A stretch of DNA of 64,000 nt from Novosphingobium sp. KA1 (GCF_017309955.1 NZ_CP021247.1:1947001-2011000); one strand, 5' to 3'. Shown: positions 25,664 through 34,847, counted from the stretch's first letter. The notes: generated by a model not told the origin, from the sequence alone. Translations and numbers: made by a program.

Positions 25664-27004
25664 ATGAACACAGCAGCTTCCAGACCGCCCAGCGACGTAT
25701 CCGCGGGCGTCGGCCTTGTCGGCCTCGCGGCGCTGGCCGTCTGGCTCCTCGTCTGCCGCCAGTGGGCGGACATCGCCGATGCGCTGTCGCTGCCCGGTCC
25801 CCACGCGCCGATGAGCGGACCTTATGCCGCCGTGGCCACGCTGCTGTTCACCGGCACGGCGATGAGCCTGTGGTCGCTGCTGGTCGACAAGGTGCACCTT
25901 CGCCCCTCGACCGGGATCGACTGGAGCCGCAAGCGGCCGGTCGCGGAAACGGCGGATGTCTCGATCACCAAGCTGGCCGGGCTCTGGGCGACCTGGGCGC
26001 TGATCGCTGGCTATTACTGCATCGGCCGCTGGTACTGGGACGGGGCCTATCTTTTCGCGATGGAAGTGATCGGCGCGGCGGCGGTGCCGTTGCTGCTGCT
26101 CTCGATCCCTTATGTGTTCTGGCTGGACCGCTACCTGATCCAGCCGCGCGACGGCGCCTGGCACTTCGGGGCGATGCTGATCGGGCGCGAGGCCTGGGAC
26201 GGGGAGCAGGTCAGGCGCCATGGGCGGGCCTGGGCGATCAAGGCGTTTTTCGGCGCCTTCATGATCTCGATCCTGCCCGGCGGCTTTGCGCAAGTGGTCA
26301 GCGCCGACTTTTCCAGCATGACCGGCAATCCGGTACTGCTCGGCTCCACGGTGATCGCGGGACTGTTCCTGGTCGACGTGCAGATCGGCACCGTCGGCTA
26401 CATCTTCACCTTCCGGCCGCTCGATGCGCATATCCGCAGCGGCAATCCGCTGCTGGCCGGCTGGCTGGCGGCGCTGCTGTGCTATCCGCCCTTCGTATGG
26501 GGCATGATGGGGCGCTCGGACGTGCTGGGCTACGAGGTGAACACGCCGGGCTGGGCCTACTGGATGCAGGGGCATCCGGCGCTGCTCTGGGCATGGGCGG
26601 GGCTGCTGGTCACGCTGACCGCGCTTTACGCCTGGGCGACGTTTGCGTTCGGCCTGCGTTTCTCCAACCTCACCTATCGCGGCGTGGTGACGAACGGCCC
26701 CTACCGCTTCACCCGGCATCCGGCCTACTTGTCGAAAAACCTGTTTTGGTGGCTCTCGACGCTGCCGTTCCTGGTTACCAGCCATGCGATGACGGACATG
26801 GTGCGCAACACCGTGCTGCTCGGACTGGTGAGCGCGATCTACTACTGGCGGGCGCGGACCGAGGAGGCGCACCTGCTGGCCGAAGACGCCAAGTACCGCG
26901 CCTATCACGCCTGGATGGAGCAGAACGCGCTGATCACCCGGACGCTGACGCGGCTGGGCGAAAAGCTGCGGCCGCGAATGCGGGAGCCAGAGGCGGCAGA
27001 GTGA
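25664..27004 (+). CDS. Polytopic membrane protein with ICMT-like methyltransferase domain
   Basis: The 446-residue protein has about ten hydrophobic segments. The C-terminal third carries the isoprenylcysteine carboxyl methyltransferase/PEMT signature: RGVVTNGPYRFTRHPAYLSKNLFWWLS, with the R-H-P-x-Y-x-x-x SAM-binding motif, and a late E-E-A-H/RARTEEAHLLAEDAKYRAYH helix. Prokaryotic relatives methylate lipids or small isoprenoid substrates; the substrate here is unknown. ATG 25664 follows a short gap after the bamB terminator. The N-terminal 200 residues do not match a family I recognise. Confidence 0.82.
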   Translation: MNTAASRPPSDVSAGVGLVGLAALAVWLLVCRQWADIADALSLPGPHAPMSGPYAAVATLLFTGTAMSLWSLLVDKVHLRPSTGIDWSRKRPVAETADVSITKLAGLWATWALIAGYYCIGRWYWDGAYLFAMEVIGAAAVPLLLLSIPYVFWLDRYLIQPRDGAWHFGAMLIGREAWDGEQVRRHGRAWAIKAFFGAFMISILPGGFAQVVSADFSSMTGNPVLLGSTVIAGLFLVDVQIGTVGYIFTFRPLDAHIRSGNPLLAGWLAALLCYPPFVWGMMGRSDVLGYEVNTPGWAYWMQGHPALLWAWAGLLVTLTALYAWATFAFGLRFSNLTYRGVVTNGPYRFTRHPAYLSKNLFWWLSTLPFLVTSHAMTDMVRNTVLLGLVSAIYYWRARTEEAHLLAEDAKYRAYHAWMEQNALITRTLTRLGEKLRPRMREPEAAE

Positions 27005-27029
27005 GGACTGCCCTGCCCACCTGACCCAC

Positions 27030-27107
27030 CGTTCATCCTGGGCGTGTCGAAGGATGTGAGCCATAGTGCCCCGCCTCAGGGGGCTTCGACAAGCTCAGCC
27101 TGAGCGG
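27030..27107. repeat. Inverted pair of REP-like units
   Basis: Unit 1 (27030-27056) contains GTTCATCCTGGGCGTGTCGA; unit 2 (27080-27107) contains GGCTTCGACAAGCTCAGCCT in opposite orientation. Both share the core TGTCGAAG with a CTGAGC-like flank. Sequences of this type are dispersed as intergenic palindromes in sphingomonads. Seen here once, so repetition cannot be checked in the window. Confidence 0.6.
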
Positions 27108-27112
27108 GAAGG

Positions 27113-27146
27113 GGGATGGCCTCGCCGGAGCCGGCGAGGCCATCCC
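27113..27146 (-). terminator. Hairpin downstream of gshA
   Basis: A 15 bp perfect stem (27113-27127 with 27132-27146, loop GAGC) stands 7 bp after the gshA stop on the minus strand. No T-tract follows, so it may act as an mRNA-stabilising 3' end or a weak terminator. Confidence 0.55.
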
Positions 27147-27153
27147 GTAACTC

Positions 27154-28527
27154 TCAGAAGCTCTTCAGCGCGTAGATCTTCGACAGATCGCCGCCCCATT
27201 CGCCATTGTAGAGGTCGAGCAGGCGCTGCGCCGGGACCTTGCCGGAGGCGACGATCTCGGCCAGCGGTTCCAGATAGCCGGTCTCGTTGTCGCCGCCCGC
27301 ATTGAGGCGTGCGCGCGCGGCGAGGCCCGAACGGGAGATGTTCAGCACTTCGCCGGCAATATCGCGTAGCGTGCCGCCGCCCGGCAAGGGCGCGTCCAGC
27401 GCCAGCTTGGGCACGGAATTGCGCAGCACTTCGCGGCCTTCCATGTCCCAGTCCTTGACCAGGTCCCACGCCGCGTCGAGCGCGGTCTGGTCGTAGAGCA
27501 GGCCGACCCAGAACGCCGGCAGGGCGCAGATGCGGCCCCACGGACCGCCATCGGCGCCGCGCATTTCGAGGAAGGACTTGAGCCGCACTTCGGGGAAGGC
27601 GGTGGAAAGGTGGTCCTGCCAGTCCGAGAGGCGTGGCTTCTCGCCGGGGAGCACCGAAAGCTCACCCTTCAGGAAGTCACGGAACGAAAGGCCGGCGGCG
27701 TCGATGTACTTGCCCTCGCGGAACACGAAATACATCGGCACGTCGAGCATGTAGTCGACATAACGCTCGTAACCGAAGCCGTCCTCGAACACGAAGGGCA
27801 GCATGCCGGTGCGCGCGGGATCGGTGTCCGACCAGATGTGGCTGCGGTACGAAAGGAAGCCGTTGGGCTTGCCCTCGGTGAAGGGGGAGTTCGCGAACAG
27901 CGCGGTCGCCAGCGGTTGCAGGGCAAGGCTGGTGCGGAACTTCTTCACCATGTCCGCCTCGCTCGAATAGTCGAGGTTGACCTGGATGGTGCAGGTGCGC
28001 AGCATCATGTCGAGGCCCATCGTGCCCACGCGCGGCATGTGGCGCAGCATGATGTCGTAGCGGCCCTTGGGCATGATCGGCAGCGCGGCGCGGGTCTTGT
28101 CGGGCCACATGCCGAGGCCGAGGTAGGCCTTGCCGATGTGATCGCCGATGGTCTTGACCTGGGCGAGGTGGCGGCCGGTTTCGGCGCAAGTCTGGTGCAG
28201 GTTTTCCAGCGGCGCGCCGGACAGTTCGAGCTGGCCTGCCGGTTCCAGGCTGACGGTGCCGTCGCTGCCCTTCATGGCAATGACGTTGTCACCCTCGATG
28301 ATCGGCTCCCAGCCGAACTGGGTCAGCGCGTTCAGCAGATCGCGGATGCCGCCCTGCTCGCCGTACGAGGGGGCGTGGTGATCTGCGGTGTCGTAGACGA
28401 ATTTCTCGTGCTCGGTCCCGATCCGCCACGCCTCGCGCGGCTTTTCGCCCGCGGCCATCGGCGCGGCAAGTTGGTCCAGGCTTTCGACGATCGGATCGTC
28501 GCGATCCGAAACCTCACGGGTGCTCAT
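27154..28527 (-). CDS. gshA: Glutamate-cysteine ligase (plant/alphaproteobacterial type)
   Basis: GshA joins glutamate and cysteine using ATP, the first step of glutathione synthesis. At 457 residues it is the class found in alphaproteobacteria and plants. Signature segments are WRIGTEHEKFVY, GSDGTVSLEPAGQLELSGAPLENLHQT, the substrate block RTCTIQVNLDYSSEADMVKKFR, ANSPFTEGKPNGFLSYRSHIWSDTDPARTG and FLEMRGADGGPW, all visible in order. It lies downstream of rsmE on the same strand, with 108 bp between them, a neighbourhood common in this order. Confidence 0.96.
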   Translation of the reverse strand: MSTREVSDRDDPIVESLDQLAAPMAAGEKPREAWRIGTEHEKFVYDTADHHAPSYGEQGGIRDLLNALTQFGWEPIIEGDNVIAMKGSDGTVSLEPAGQLELSGAPLENLHQTCAETGRHLAQVKTIGDHIGKAYLGLGMWPDKTRAALPIMPKGRYDIMLRHMPRVGTMGLDMMLRTCTIQVNLDYSSEADMVKKFRTSLALQPLATALFANSPFTEGKPNGFLSYRSHIWSDTDPARTGMLPFVFEDGFGYERYVDYMLDVPMYFVFREGKYIDAAGLSFRDFLKGELSVLPGEKPRLSDWQDHLSTAFPEVRLKSFLEMRGADGGPWGRICALPAFWVGLLYDQTALDAAWDLVKDWDMEGREVLRNSVPKLALDAPLPGGGTLRDIAGEVLNISRSGLAARARLNAGGDNETGYLEPLAEIVASGKVPAQRLLDLYNGEWGGDLSKIYALKSF

Positions 28528-28635
28528 GGGCGCGGAGGTAGAGTGCCTTCGGGCCGGACGCTAGAACTTTTTGTACCGCTCGGTTTCTTTTGCGCGGGAG
28601 GCAAGGTTTTCGGGCGTTTTTAGCGGGATTGCGGC

Positions 28636-29379
28636 TCACCAGTCGCCGGCGATCGCCATCCACAACGCAGTGGCCCCGATGCTGGCGGTCTCGCCGCGCA
28701 GGATCCGCGGGCCTAGCGTGATCGCGCGGGCCATCGGATGGGCGCGGACCATGGCGCGTTCCTCCTCGTCGAAGCCGCCTTCCGGCCCCACCAGCAGCGC
28801 CGCCGGGCCCTTGTGCGCGGTGAACTGCGCGGCGGCGGGTTCGCCGCCGGTCTCGTCGGCGAAGAACAGTGCGCGGTCTTCGGGCCAGTCGCGCAGCAGG
28901 GCTTCGAGTTTTTTCGGCTCGGCCACGTGCGGCAGGGCGGTGCGGGCGCACTGTTCGGCGGCTTCGGTGACGATGGTGAGCGCGCGCTCGGCATTGAGCT
29001 TGTCGGCCACGCAGCGGCGGGTGACCATCGGCTGGATCGTCGCCACGCCCAGTTCGGTGGCCTTTTCCAGCACCAGGTCGAAGTTCGGCTTTTTCAGCAG
29101 CGCGGCGCAGAGCCAGAAGTCGGGCACCGCCTCACGCTCGCGCAGGCGGTCGCGCAATGTCAGCACGACGTCGCGCTTGCCTGCCGAGGTCACTTCGCCG
29201 GCCCATTCGCCGGTCTTGTCGTCGCACAGGATCACCGCGTCGCCGGGGGCGACGCGCATGACCTTGGCCAGATAGTGCGCCTGGCCGCCTTCGATGGTGA
29301 CGGTCTGGCCCTGGGCGAGCGGACCGCTCACAAAGAGGCGCGGCGCCGAACGCGGCGGCCAGGCGGGGGGGGCACCCAT
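28636..29379 (-). CDS. rsmE: 16S rRNA (uracil1498-N3)-methyltransferase
   Basis: RsmE is a SPOUT-class knotted methyltransferase acting on 16S rRNA U1498. The 247-residue product (ATG 29379) has the N-terminal PUA-like region (APRLFVSGPLAQGQTVTIEGGQAHYLAKVMRVAPGDAVILCD in outline) and the knotted SAM-binding site: LLVGPEGGFDEEE and LGPRILRGETA. ALLKKPNFDLVLEKATELGV is also typical of the family. The upstream reading beyond ATG 29379 is low-complexity Ser/Arg and not conserved. It is probably transcribed together with gshA. Confidence 0.95.
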   Translation of the reverse strand: MGAPPAWPPRSAPRLFVSGPLAQGQTVTIEGGQAHYLAKVMRVAPGDAVILCDDKTGEWAGEVTSAGKRDVVLTLRDRLREREAVPDFWLCAALLKKPNFDLVLEKATELGVATIQPMVTRRCVADKLNAERALTIVTEAAEQCARTALPHVAEPKKLEALLRDWPEDRALFFADETGGEPAAAQFTAHKGPAALLVGPEGGFDEEERAMVRAHPMARAITLGPRILRGETASIGATALWMAIAGDW

Positions 29380-29413
29380 CTTGAACTCCGTTCCTTCCTT
29401 GCCCGGCGTCGTG

Positions 29414-30820
29414 TTACTTCGCGAGCGACTTGAGCAGCGATTCCCACTGCTTGACGCCGGGATCAAGCGTCGCGAGCGGCAGGCGCTCGTTCAAACCGTG
29501 GGAAAAGCTGTCCTCGGCCCGCATGAAGCTGGCGGAAACGCCGAAGGCGGGGATGCCCTTGGCGCGGAAATGCATCGAATCGGTGGCGCCCGCGCTCATG
29601 CCCGGCACGATGGCGAGGCCCGGTGCACGTTCGTGAACGGCCTTTTCGACCGCGGCCAGCACATCGGGACGCAGCGGCGATTCGATGGATTCGAGCGTGC
29701 CGTTGTCCTTGAAGGCGATTTTGATCGCCGGGTCGCCGATCACTCCGGCCAGCGTCGCCTGCACCGAGGCGCGGGTCGTACCGGGGAAGATGCGGCAATT
29801 GATGTTGGCCTCCACCGATTGCGGCAGCGCGTTCGGGGCATGGCCGCCCTTGATCATCGTCGGCACGCAGGTCGTGCGGATGACGCCGACATACTCGCGC
29901 CTGGCCGAGAGCGTCGCGGCGGCCGCGGCATCGTTCGGATTGGCGGCGAAGGCACGCATGGCAGGCGCCACGTCGGCGGGGGCGACCTTGGCCGATCCTT
30001 CGAGGTAGGCCTTGGTCAGCGGGCTCAATTGTACCGGGAACTTGTAGGTCCAGACCTTGTCCGCCGCCGCGCCCATCGCCGCGATCGGGTTGGTGGCGCC
30101 GGGGCGGCTGGAGTGGCCGCCGGGATCGGTGAGCGAGAGCGTGTAGTCGGCATAGGTCTTCTCGCCCGCCTGGATCGAGTAGACGAAGGGCTTGCCGCCG
30201 GTATCGAGTTCGCCGCCGCCGGAATCGCCGTTGAGCACGAGCGCGGCATTGGACAGCGCGTCGGCCATGGCCCTGGTGGTGGCCATCTGGGTTTCCTCGT
30301 CGCCCGAGAAGCCGATGACGATGTCGCGCGCGGGCACCCAACCAGCGCGCTTCAGTTCCATTACGGCGGCGACGATCATCGACAGGTCGCCCTTGTTGTC
30401 ACGCGCGCCGCGGCCGAAGACGTAGCCGTTCTCGATCACGGCCTTGAAGGGGTCGCGCTCCCAGTCGGAGGGCTTGGCCTCCACCACGTCCATATGGGCG
30501 ATCACCACCAGTGGCTTCGCCTTGCGGTCGCGGCCGGGATAGCGGGCGGTCAAGTAGCCGGTCTCGCCCAGCGGCGTGAAGGTCACGTCGCCTTCGGCAA
30601 AGCCGGCTGCGACAAGGCGCGCCTTGAGGCTGGCAGCCAGCTTTGGCACTTGCCCGCGCCCGGCGACGGTGGGCGTCTCGATCGCTTCCTTGAGGATGGC
30701 GAGCGCTTCCTTGCCGGCCGGGGTGACCGGCGCGTCATCGGCGGCGCATGCCGGCGCAGCGGCAAGCAGCAGGGCACTGGCGGCCAGTGCGGTGGAAACG
30801 GCGACCTTGGTTTTGCGCAT
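29414..30820 (-). CDS. Secreted M20/M28-type metallopeptidase
   Basis: The 468-residue precursor has a signal peptide (AVSTALAASALLLAAAPACA). The M20 di-zinc site is complete: H109 and D111 in VIAHMDVVE, bridging D141 in GRGARDNKGD, catalytic E175 with metal ligand E176 in FSGDEET, Asp in LNGDSGGGE and the C-terminal His in TDSMHFRAKGIPAFG. A dimerisation lid domain (residues near 220-360) interrupts the catalytic domain. The product is likely a periplasmic carboxypeptidase or dipeptidase; the substrate is unknown. ATG 30820 was chosen because the signal peptide begins there. It is divergent from ubiA. Confidence 0.92.
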   Translation of the reverse strand: MRKTKVAVSTALAASALLLAAAPACAADDAPVTPAGKEALAILKEAIETPTVAGRGQVPKLAASLKARLVAAGFAEGDVTFTPLGETGYLTARYPGRDRKAKPLVVIAHMDVVEAKPSDWERDPFKAVIENGYVFGRGARDNKGDLSMIVAAVMELKRAGWVPARDIVIGFSGDEETQMATTRAMADALSNAALVLNGDSGGGELDTGGKPFVYSIQAGEKTYADYTLSLTDPGGHSSRPGATNPIAAMGAAADKVWTYKFPVQLSPLTKAYLEGSAKVAPADVAPAMRAFAANPNDAAAAATLSARREYVGVIRTTCVPTMIKGGHAPNALPQSVEANINCRIFPGTTRASVQATLAGVIGDPAIKIAFKDNGTLESIESPLRPDVLAAVEKAVHERAPGLAIVPGMSAGATDSMHFRAKGIPAFGVSASFMRAEDSFSHGLNERLPLATLDPGVKQWESLLKSLAK

Positions 30821-30951
30821 CTTCGTTTGGTTCCCCTGGAAACGACGAGGCGCCCTTGTTGCGCGTTCGCCTGCCGGGTGCAACGCCGCTCCATGTGTAA
30901 TTGTCACGTTCTTGCATGACAGCGCGGTGCTTATGGAGTAGCCCGCATCGC

Positions 30952-31866
30952 GTGAGCGACTCTCTTCTCGTCCCGGATACCGAACATCGCGGCCTCGTTT
31001 CGGCCTTGCCGCCGCTGCCGCGCGCCTTCGCGATGCTGGCGCGGTTCGACCGGCCGATCGGCTGGTGGCTGCTGTTCTGGCCTTGTGCCTGGGGCGTGCT
31101 GCTGGCGGGCGGGGAAGCCCGCTGGGGCCTGATCCTGTGGCTGCTGGCCGGCTCCATCGCGATGCGCGGTGCGGGCTGCGTCTATAACGACATCGTCGAC
31201 GCCGATCTCGACCGCAAGGTTGCGCGCACCGCCCAGCGGCCGATCGCCAGCGGCATGGTCAGCCCCCGCGCGGCATGGGTCTGGCTGCTGGCGCTCTGCG
31301 CGGTGGGGCTGGTGGTGCTGGTGCAACTGCGCCCGATGGCGCAACTGGTCTCGCTCGGCAGCGTGGCGCTGGTGGCGGCCTATCCCTTCATGAAGCGGAT
31401 CACCTGGTGGCCGCAGGCCTGGCTTGGCATGGTATTCACCTGGGGGGCGCTGGTCGGCTGGGTGGAGATCCGCAGCGATCATTTCGAAGTGCTGGCGGCG
31501 CTCTATGCCGGGGCGATCGCCTGGTGCATCGGTTATGACACGATTTACGCCATTCAGGACCGCGAGGACGACGCGCTTGTCGGCATCCGCTCTTCCGCCT
31601 TGCGCATGGGGACGCATGTGCGCGGCGGCGTGGCGGGATTCTACACGATTGCCGTGGCGTTCTGGGCGCTGGCGTTCTGGATGCTGCGCCATGACTGGGT
31701 GGCGATGGTCGGGCTCGTGCCGGTGGCGCTGCATCTGGCGTTCCAGGTCGTTACGCTCGACACTGCGGACGGCGACAATGCGCTGGCCCGTTTCCGCTCC
31801 AACCGCGACCTTGGCCTGGTGATGGCGCTGGCCTGCTGGGTGGTGGGGAACGCCGGGATCATCTGA
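30952..31866 (+). CDS. ubiA: 4-hydroxybenzoate polyprenyltransferase
   Basis: UbiA attaches the polyprenyl tail to 4-hydroxybenzoate in ubiquinone synthesis. The 304-residue membrane protein has the first Asp motif NDIVDADLDRKVARTAQRPIASG in pieces and the second, YDTIYAIQDREDDALVGIRSSALRMG. FDRPIGWWLLFWPCAWG is the substrate-entry helix. I placed the start at GTG 30952 since family proteins begin shortly before the FDRPIG helix and a GGAG lies upstream at spacing 13. Upstream in-frame residues look non-coding. Confidence 0.95.
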   Translation: MSDSLLVPDTEHRGLVSALPPLPRAFAMLARFDRPIGWWLLFWPCAWGVLLAGGEARWGLILWLLAGSIAMRGAGCVYNDIVDADLDRKVARTAQRPIASGMVSPRAAWVWLLALCAVGLVVLVQLRPMAQLVSLGSVALVAAYPFMKRITWWPQAWLGMVFTWGALVGWVEIRSDHFEVLAALYAGAIAWCIGYDTIYAIQDREDDALVGIRSSALRMGTHVRGGVAGFYTIAVAFWALAFWMLRHDWVAMVGLVPVALHLAFQVVTLDTADGDNALARFRSNRDLGLVMALACWVVGNAGII

Positions 31867-31897
31867 AAGCGGCGCTTCGGGGTAAGATGCCCCTGCG

Positions 31898-32488
31898 TCA
31901 GCAGAAACGCATCGGTGCCGGTTCGAACGGCGGCGGCCGCAAGCTCATGTCGAAGCGTTCGTCGAGCGCTGCGCAGACGGGATCGTGGCGCCGCTGGGTC
32001 GTCGCCACCAGGGTGGGGACATCGAGCATGTCGGCCAGTTCCACCCCGCAGGCCCGCCGCTCGTTCCAGCGGACCTCGCCGCGCAGCGCCTGGCCGTCGG
32101 GCAGATAGACGCAGAGGCTTTTCCCGCGCATCGGCGCCGTGTCGCGCATGACCAGGCACATGCCGTGCTCCGAGACATTGCGCACGAGGGTCAGCATGCC
32201 CTCGTGAAATTGCCCGGGCATGGCCCCGTGGAGCGACCCGCCGCCCTTGCCGCGCGGCACTGCCGGATGGCGGGCATGGAGGTCCGCCGCCGGATCGGGG
32301 GTGACGACGACGGTGGCGCGGATCAGTGTCCTCAGGCGCGGTTCGCGGGCCCGGCGCGGGGTCGGGGCGGGGGTTGGGGCCGGGGTCGGGGCTGGGGGGG
32401 CTTGCGGCAGCAGCGCGGCCTCGGCGATCTCCCGGTCGCTCATGCCCAGTATCGATGCGTAGATCGCCATGTCGAGATTGCTTCCCAT
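31898..32488 (-). CDS. PilZ domain-containing protein
   Basis: The 196-residue product has a short N-terminal helix (MAIYASILGMSDREIAEAAL), a Pro-Thr-Pro-Ala repeat linker (PAPTPAPTPAPTP) and a C-terminal beta-barrel with the PilZ-type motif RNVSEHGMCLVM (N-x-S-x-x-G) and the following strands SLCVYLPDGQALRGEVRWNERRACGVEL in outline. PilZ domains bind c-di-GMP, but the usual R-x-x-x-R is not obvious (RGKGGGS precedes the barrel), so binding may be lost. ATG 32488 fits the conserved start. It diverges from the (p)ppGpp synthetase gene. Confidence 0.8.
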   Translation of the reverse strand: MGSNLDMAIYASILGMSDREIAEAALLPQAPPAPTPAPTPAPTPRRAREPRLRTLIRATVVVTPDPAADLHARHPAVPRGKGGGSLHGAMPGQFHEGMLTLVRNVSEHGMCLVMRDTAPMRGKSLCVYLPDGQALRGEVRWNERRACGVELADMLDVPTLVATTQRRHDPVCAALDERFDMSLRPPPFEPAPMRFC

Positions 32489-32673
32489 GTCCGTGTGCCT
32501 CCCGCCTTGCGGGTACCGACCGCACCCGCCGAAGAACGGGGCGCTTTGCAAGGCCAGGGCGATCCTGCCCGCACCGTCTTCCCGCGCATTTAAACGGGTT
32601 ATGGAGAAACCCCCTGTGTAAACGATTGCGGCGTATCGGCCGCGCGCCGTCTCGTCCGGCGGGAGGAGTGCGC

Positions 32674-32688
32674 GTGCAAATATTGCAC
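32674..32688. promoter_or_regulatory. Perfect dyad GTGCAA-ATA-TTGCAC before the rsh gene
   Basis: Six-bp arms with a 3-base spacer form a perfect 15-base palindrome, 55 bp before the ATG of the RelA/SpoT homologue and in the shared gap with the PilZ gene. It looks like a binding site for a dimeric regulator. No match to a known box is claimed. Confidence 0.4.
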
Positions 32689-32743
32689 ATGCCGCCATGC
32701 CCTCTTGTCGCGCTGCGAAAAATCCTGACATGCTGGCCGGGAA

Positions 32744-34837
32744 ATGCTGCGCCAATACGAACTCGTCGAACGCGTCAAGGAATACGCGCCCCAGGCTGAT
32801 GAAGCCTTGCTCAACCGTGCTTACGTCTACACCGTACAGAAACACGGAACCCAGAAACGCGCCTCGGGGGACCCCTATTTCAGCCACCCGGTCGAAGTCG
32901 CGGGGCTGATGACCGAACTGAAGCTCGACCAGCAGACGATCATCACCGCGCTGCTCCACGATACCGTGGAAGACACGCTGGCGACGATCGAGGAGATCGA
33001 GAAGCTGTTCGGGCCCGATGTCGCCCGGCTGGTCGACGGCGTCACCAAGCTCTCCAAGATCGAGGTGATGACCGAAAACGAGCGTGCGGCCGAAAACCTG
33101 CGCAAGTTCCTGCTCGCGATGAGCGAGGACTTGCGCGTGCTGCTGGTCAAGCTGGCCGACCGCCTGCACAACATGCGCACCCTCCACTACATCAAGAAGG
33201 AGGACAAGCGCCGCCGCATCGCCCGCGAGACCATGGATATCTACGCGCCGCTGGCCGAGCGCGTGGGCATGTACGAATACATGCGCGAGATGCAGATGCT
33301 CGCCTTCGAGCAACTGGAGCCTGAAGGTTATGCCACGATCACCGGCCGCCTCGCCCAGATCCGCAGCCAGGAAGGCGGGCAGGTCGATGCGATCGCGCTG
33401 TCGATCAAGCAGGTGCTGGCCGAGGCCGGGCTCAACGTGGAGGTCTCGGGCCGCGAGAAGCACCCTTACTCGATCTGGCGCAAGATGGCCGAACGCCATG
33501 TGACCTTCGAGCAGATCACCGACATCATGGCCTTCCGCGTGCTCACCGACAACGTCGAGGAATGCTACAAGGCGCTCGGCGTGCTGCACACCGCCTGGCA
33601 GATGATCCCGGGGCGTTTCAAGGACTATATCTCGACGCCCAAGTCGAACGGTTACCAGTCGCTCCATACCGCGCTGATCTTCGAGCGTTCGATGCGCATG
33701 GAAGTGCAGATCCGAACGCGCGAGATGCACAGCACCAACGAATTCGGCCTCGCCGCGCACTGGGCCTACAAGCAGGGCGGTGCCCGGCCCGACGGGCAGG
33801 TCGGCTGGCTGCGCGACCTGATCGAGATCGTCGATGCCAGCCACGACGCCGAGGAACTGCTCGAAAACACCAAGATGGCGATCTACCAGGATCGCATCTT
33901 CGCCTTTACCCCCAAGGGCGCGCTGTTCCAGCTGCCCAAGGGCTCGACGGCGGTGGACTTCGCCTATGCCGTGCACACCAATCTCGGCAACGCGACGGTG
34001 GGCGTGAAGATCAACGGGCGCCACATGCCGCTGCGCACGCGGCTGGCCAACGGCGACGTGGTGGAGATCATCAAGACCCCCAATTCCGAACCGCAGCTGT
34101 CCTGGCTGGGCTTTGTCGTCACCGGCAAGGCGCGGGCCTCGATCCGCCGCGCGGTGCGCGCCAAGGAGCGCGCCGAAGTCGCCGAGATCGGCGCCAAGCT
34201 GCTCGACGAGATCGCCGGGCGCCTGCCCGGCCGCATCGGCAAGAAGGCGATCGACGCGGCGATCCAGCGCCTCGACATGCGCGACGAGGAAGACTTCATG
34301 TTCGCGATCGGTTCAGCGCGGCTGACCGACCGGCAGGTGATGGAAGCGCTGGTCCCGGGCAGCACCGCCGATCTGGGCGACGAGCCGGAATGGACCCACA
34401 CCGAACGCGCCATTTCGATCCGCGGGCTGACCCCGGGCATGGGCTTTGAACTGGCCGATTGCTGCCACCCGGTTCCGGGCGACCGCATCGTCGGCCTGCG
34501 CCGTCCCGACCACAAGGTGGAAGTCCACACGATCGACTGTCTGACGCTGGCCAACGGTGTCGATGCCGACTGGCTCGACCTTTCGTGGGGCGAACGGACC
34601 ACCGGCGCGGTCGGCCGCCTGCAACTGGTGCTCTACAACCGCCCCGGCACGCTGGCGGAAGTGACGCAGATCCTCGCCTCGAACCGGGCCAACGTCACCA
34701 ACCTGCAGATGGTCCAGCGCGACGAGCCTTTCGGCACGTACGAGGTGGATCTCGAAGTGGGCGACCTTGCGCACCTTACCCGTATCGTCGGCGCCCTGCG
34801 CGCCAGCGAGGCCGTGGCCGAGGCCCAAAGACTCTGA
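32744..34837 (+). CDS. Bifunctional (p)ppGpp synthetase/hydrolase (RSH)
   Basis: This 697-residue RelA/SpoT homologue controls the stringent response. The HD hydrolase domain is intact: H48 in YFSHPVE, H72-D73 in LLHDTVEDT and the later DRLHNMRTL. The synthetase domain includes RFKDYISTPKSNGYQSLHT and VQIRTREMHSTNEFGLAAHWAYK. The TGS domain starts near IFAFTPKGALFQLPKG, and the C-terminal ACT domain near LQLVLYNRPGTLAEVTQILA. Both activities should be present, as usual for a single alphaproteobacterial Rsh. Unlike the PilZ gene it reads away from the shared gap 32489-32743. Confidence 0.96.
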   Translation: MLRQYELVERVKEYAPQADEALLNRAYVYTVQKHGTQKRASGDPYFSHPVEVAGLMTELKLDQQTIITALLHDTVEDTLATIEEIEKLFGPDVARLVDGVTKLSKIEVMTENERAAENLRKFLLAMSEDLRVLLVKLADRLHNMRTLHYIKKEDKRRRIARETMDIYAPLAERVGMYEYMREMQMLAFEQLEPEGYATITGRLAQIRSQEGGQVDAIALSIKQVLAEAGLNVEVSGREKHPYSIWRKMAERHVTFEQITDIMAFRVLTDNVEECYKALGVLHTAWQMIPGRFKDYISTPKSNGYQSLHTALIFERSMRMEVQIRTREMHSTNEFGLAAHWAYKQGGARPDGQVGWLRDLIEIVDASHDAEELLENTKMAIYQDRIFAFTPKGALFQLPKGSTAVDFAYAVHTNLGNATVGVKINGRHMPLRTRLANGDVVEIIKTPNSEPQLSWLGFVVTGKARASIRRAVRAKERAEVAEIGAKLLDEIAGRLPGRIGKKAIDAAIQRLDMRDEEDFMFAIGSARLTDRQVMEALVPGSTADLGDEPEWTHTERAISIRGLTPGMGFELADCCHPVPGDRIVGLRRPDHKVEVHTIDCLTLANGVDADWLDLSWGERTTGAVGRLQLVLYNRPGTLAEVTQILASNRANVTNLQMVQRDEPFGTYEVDLEVGDLAHLTRIVGALRASEAVAEAQRL

Positions 34838-34847
34838 GGAGCGAGGC

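Noticed and set aside
29294..30919. 541-codon plus-strand open frame
   Set aside because: It is antisense to the M20 peptidase and rsmE; no motifs, Gly/Arg/His-rich.
32489..34024. Upstream minus-strand extension of the PilZ gene
   Set aside because: The frame stays open but is antisense to rsh and crosses its promoter; the PilZ protein starts naturally at ATG 32488.
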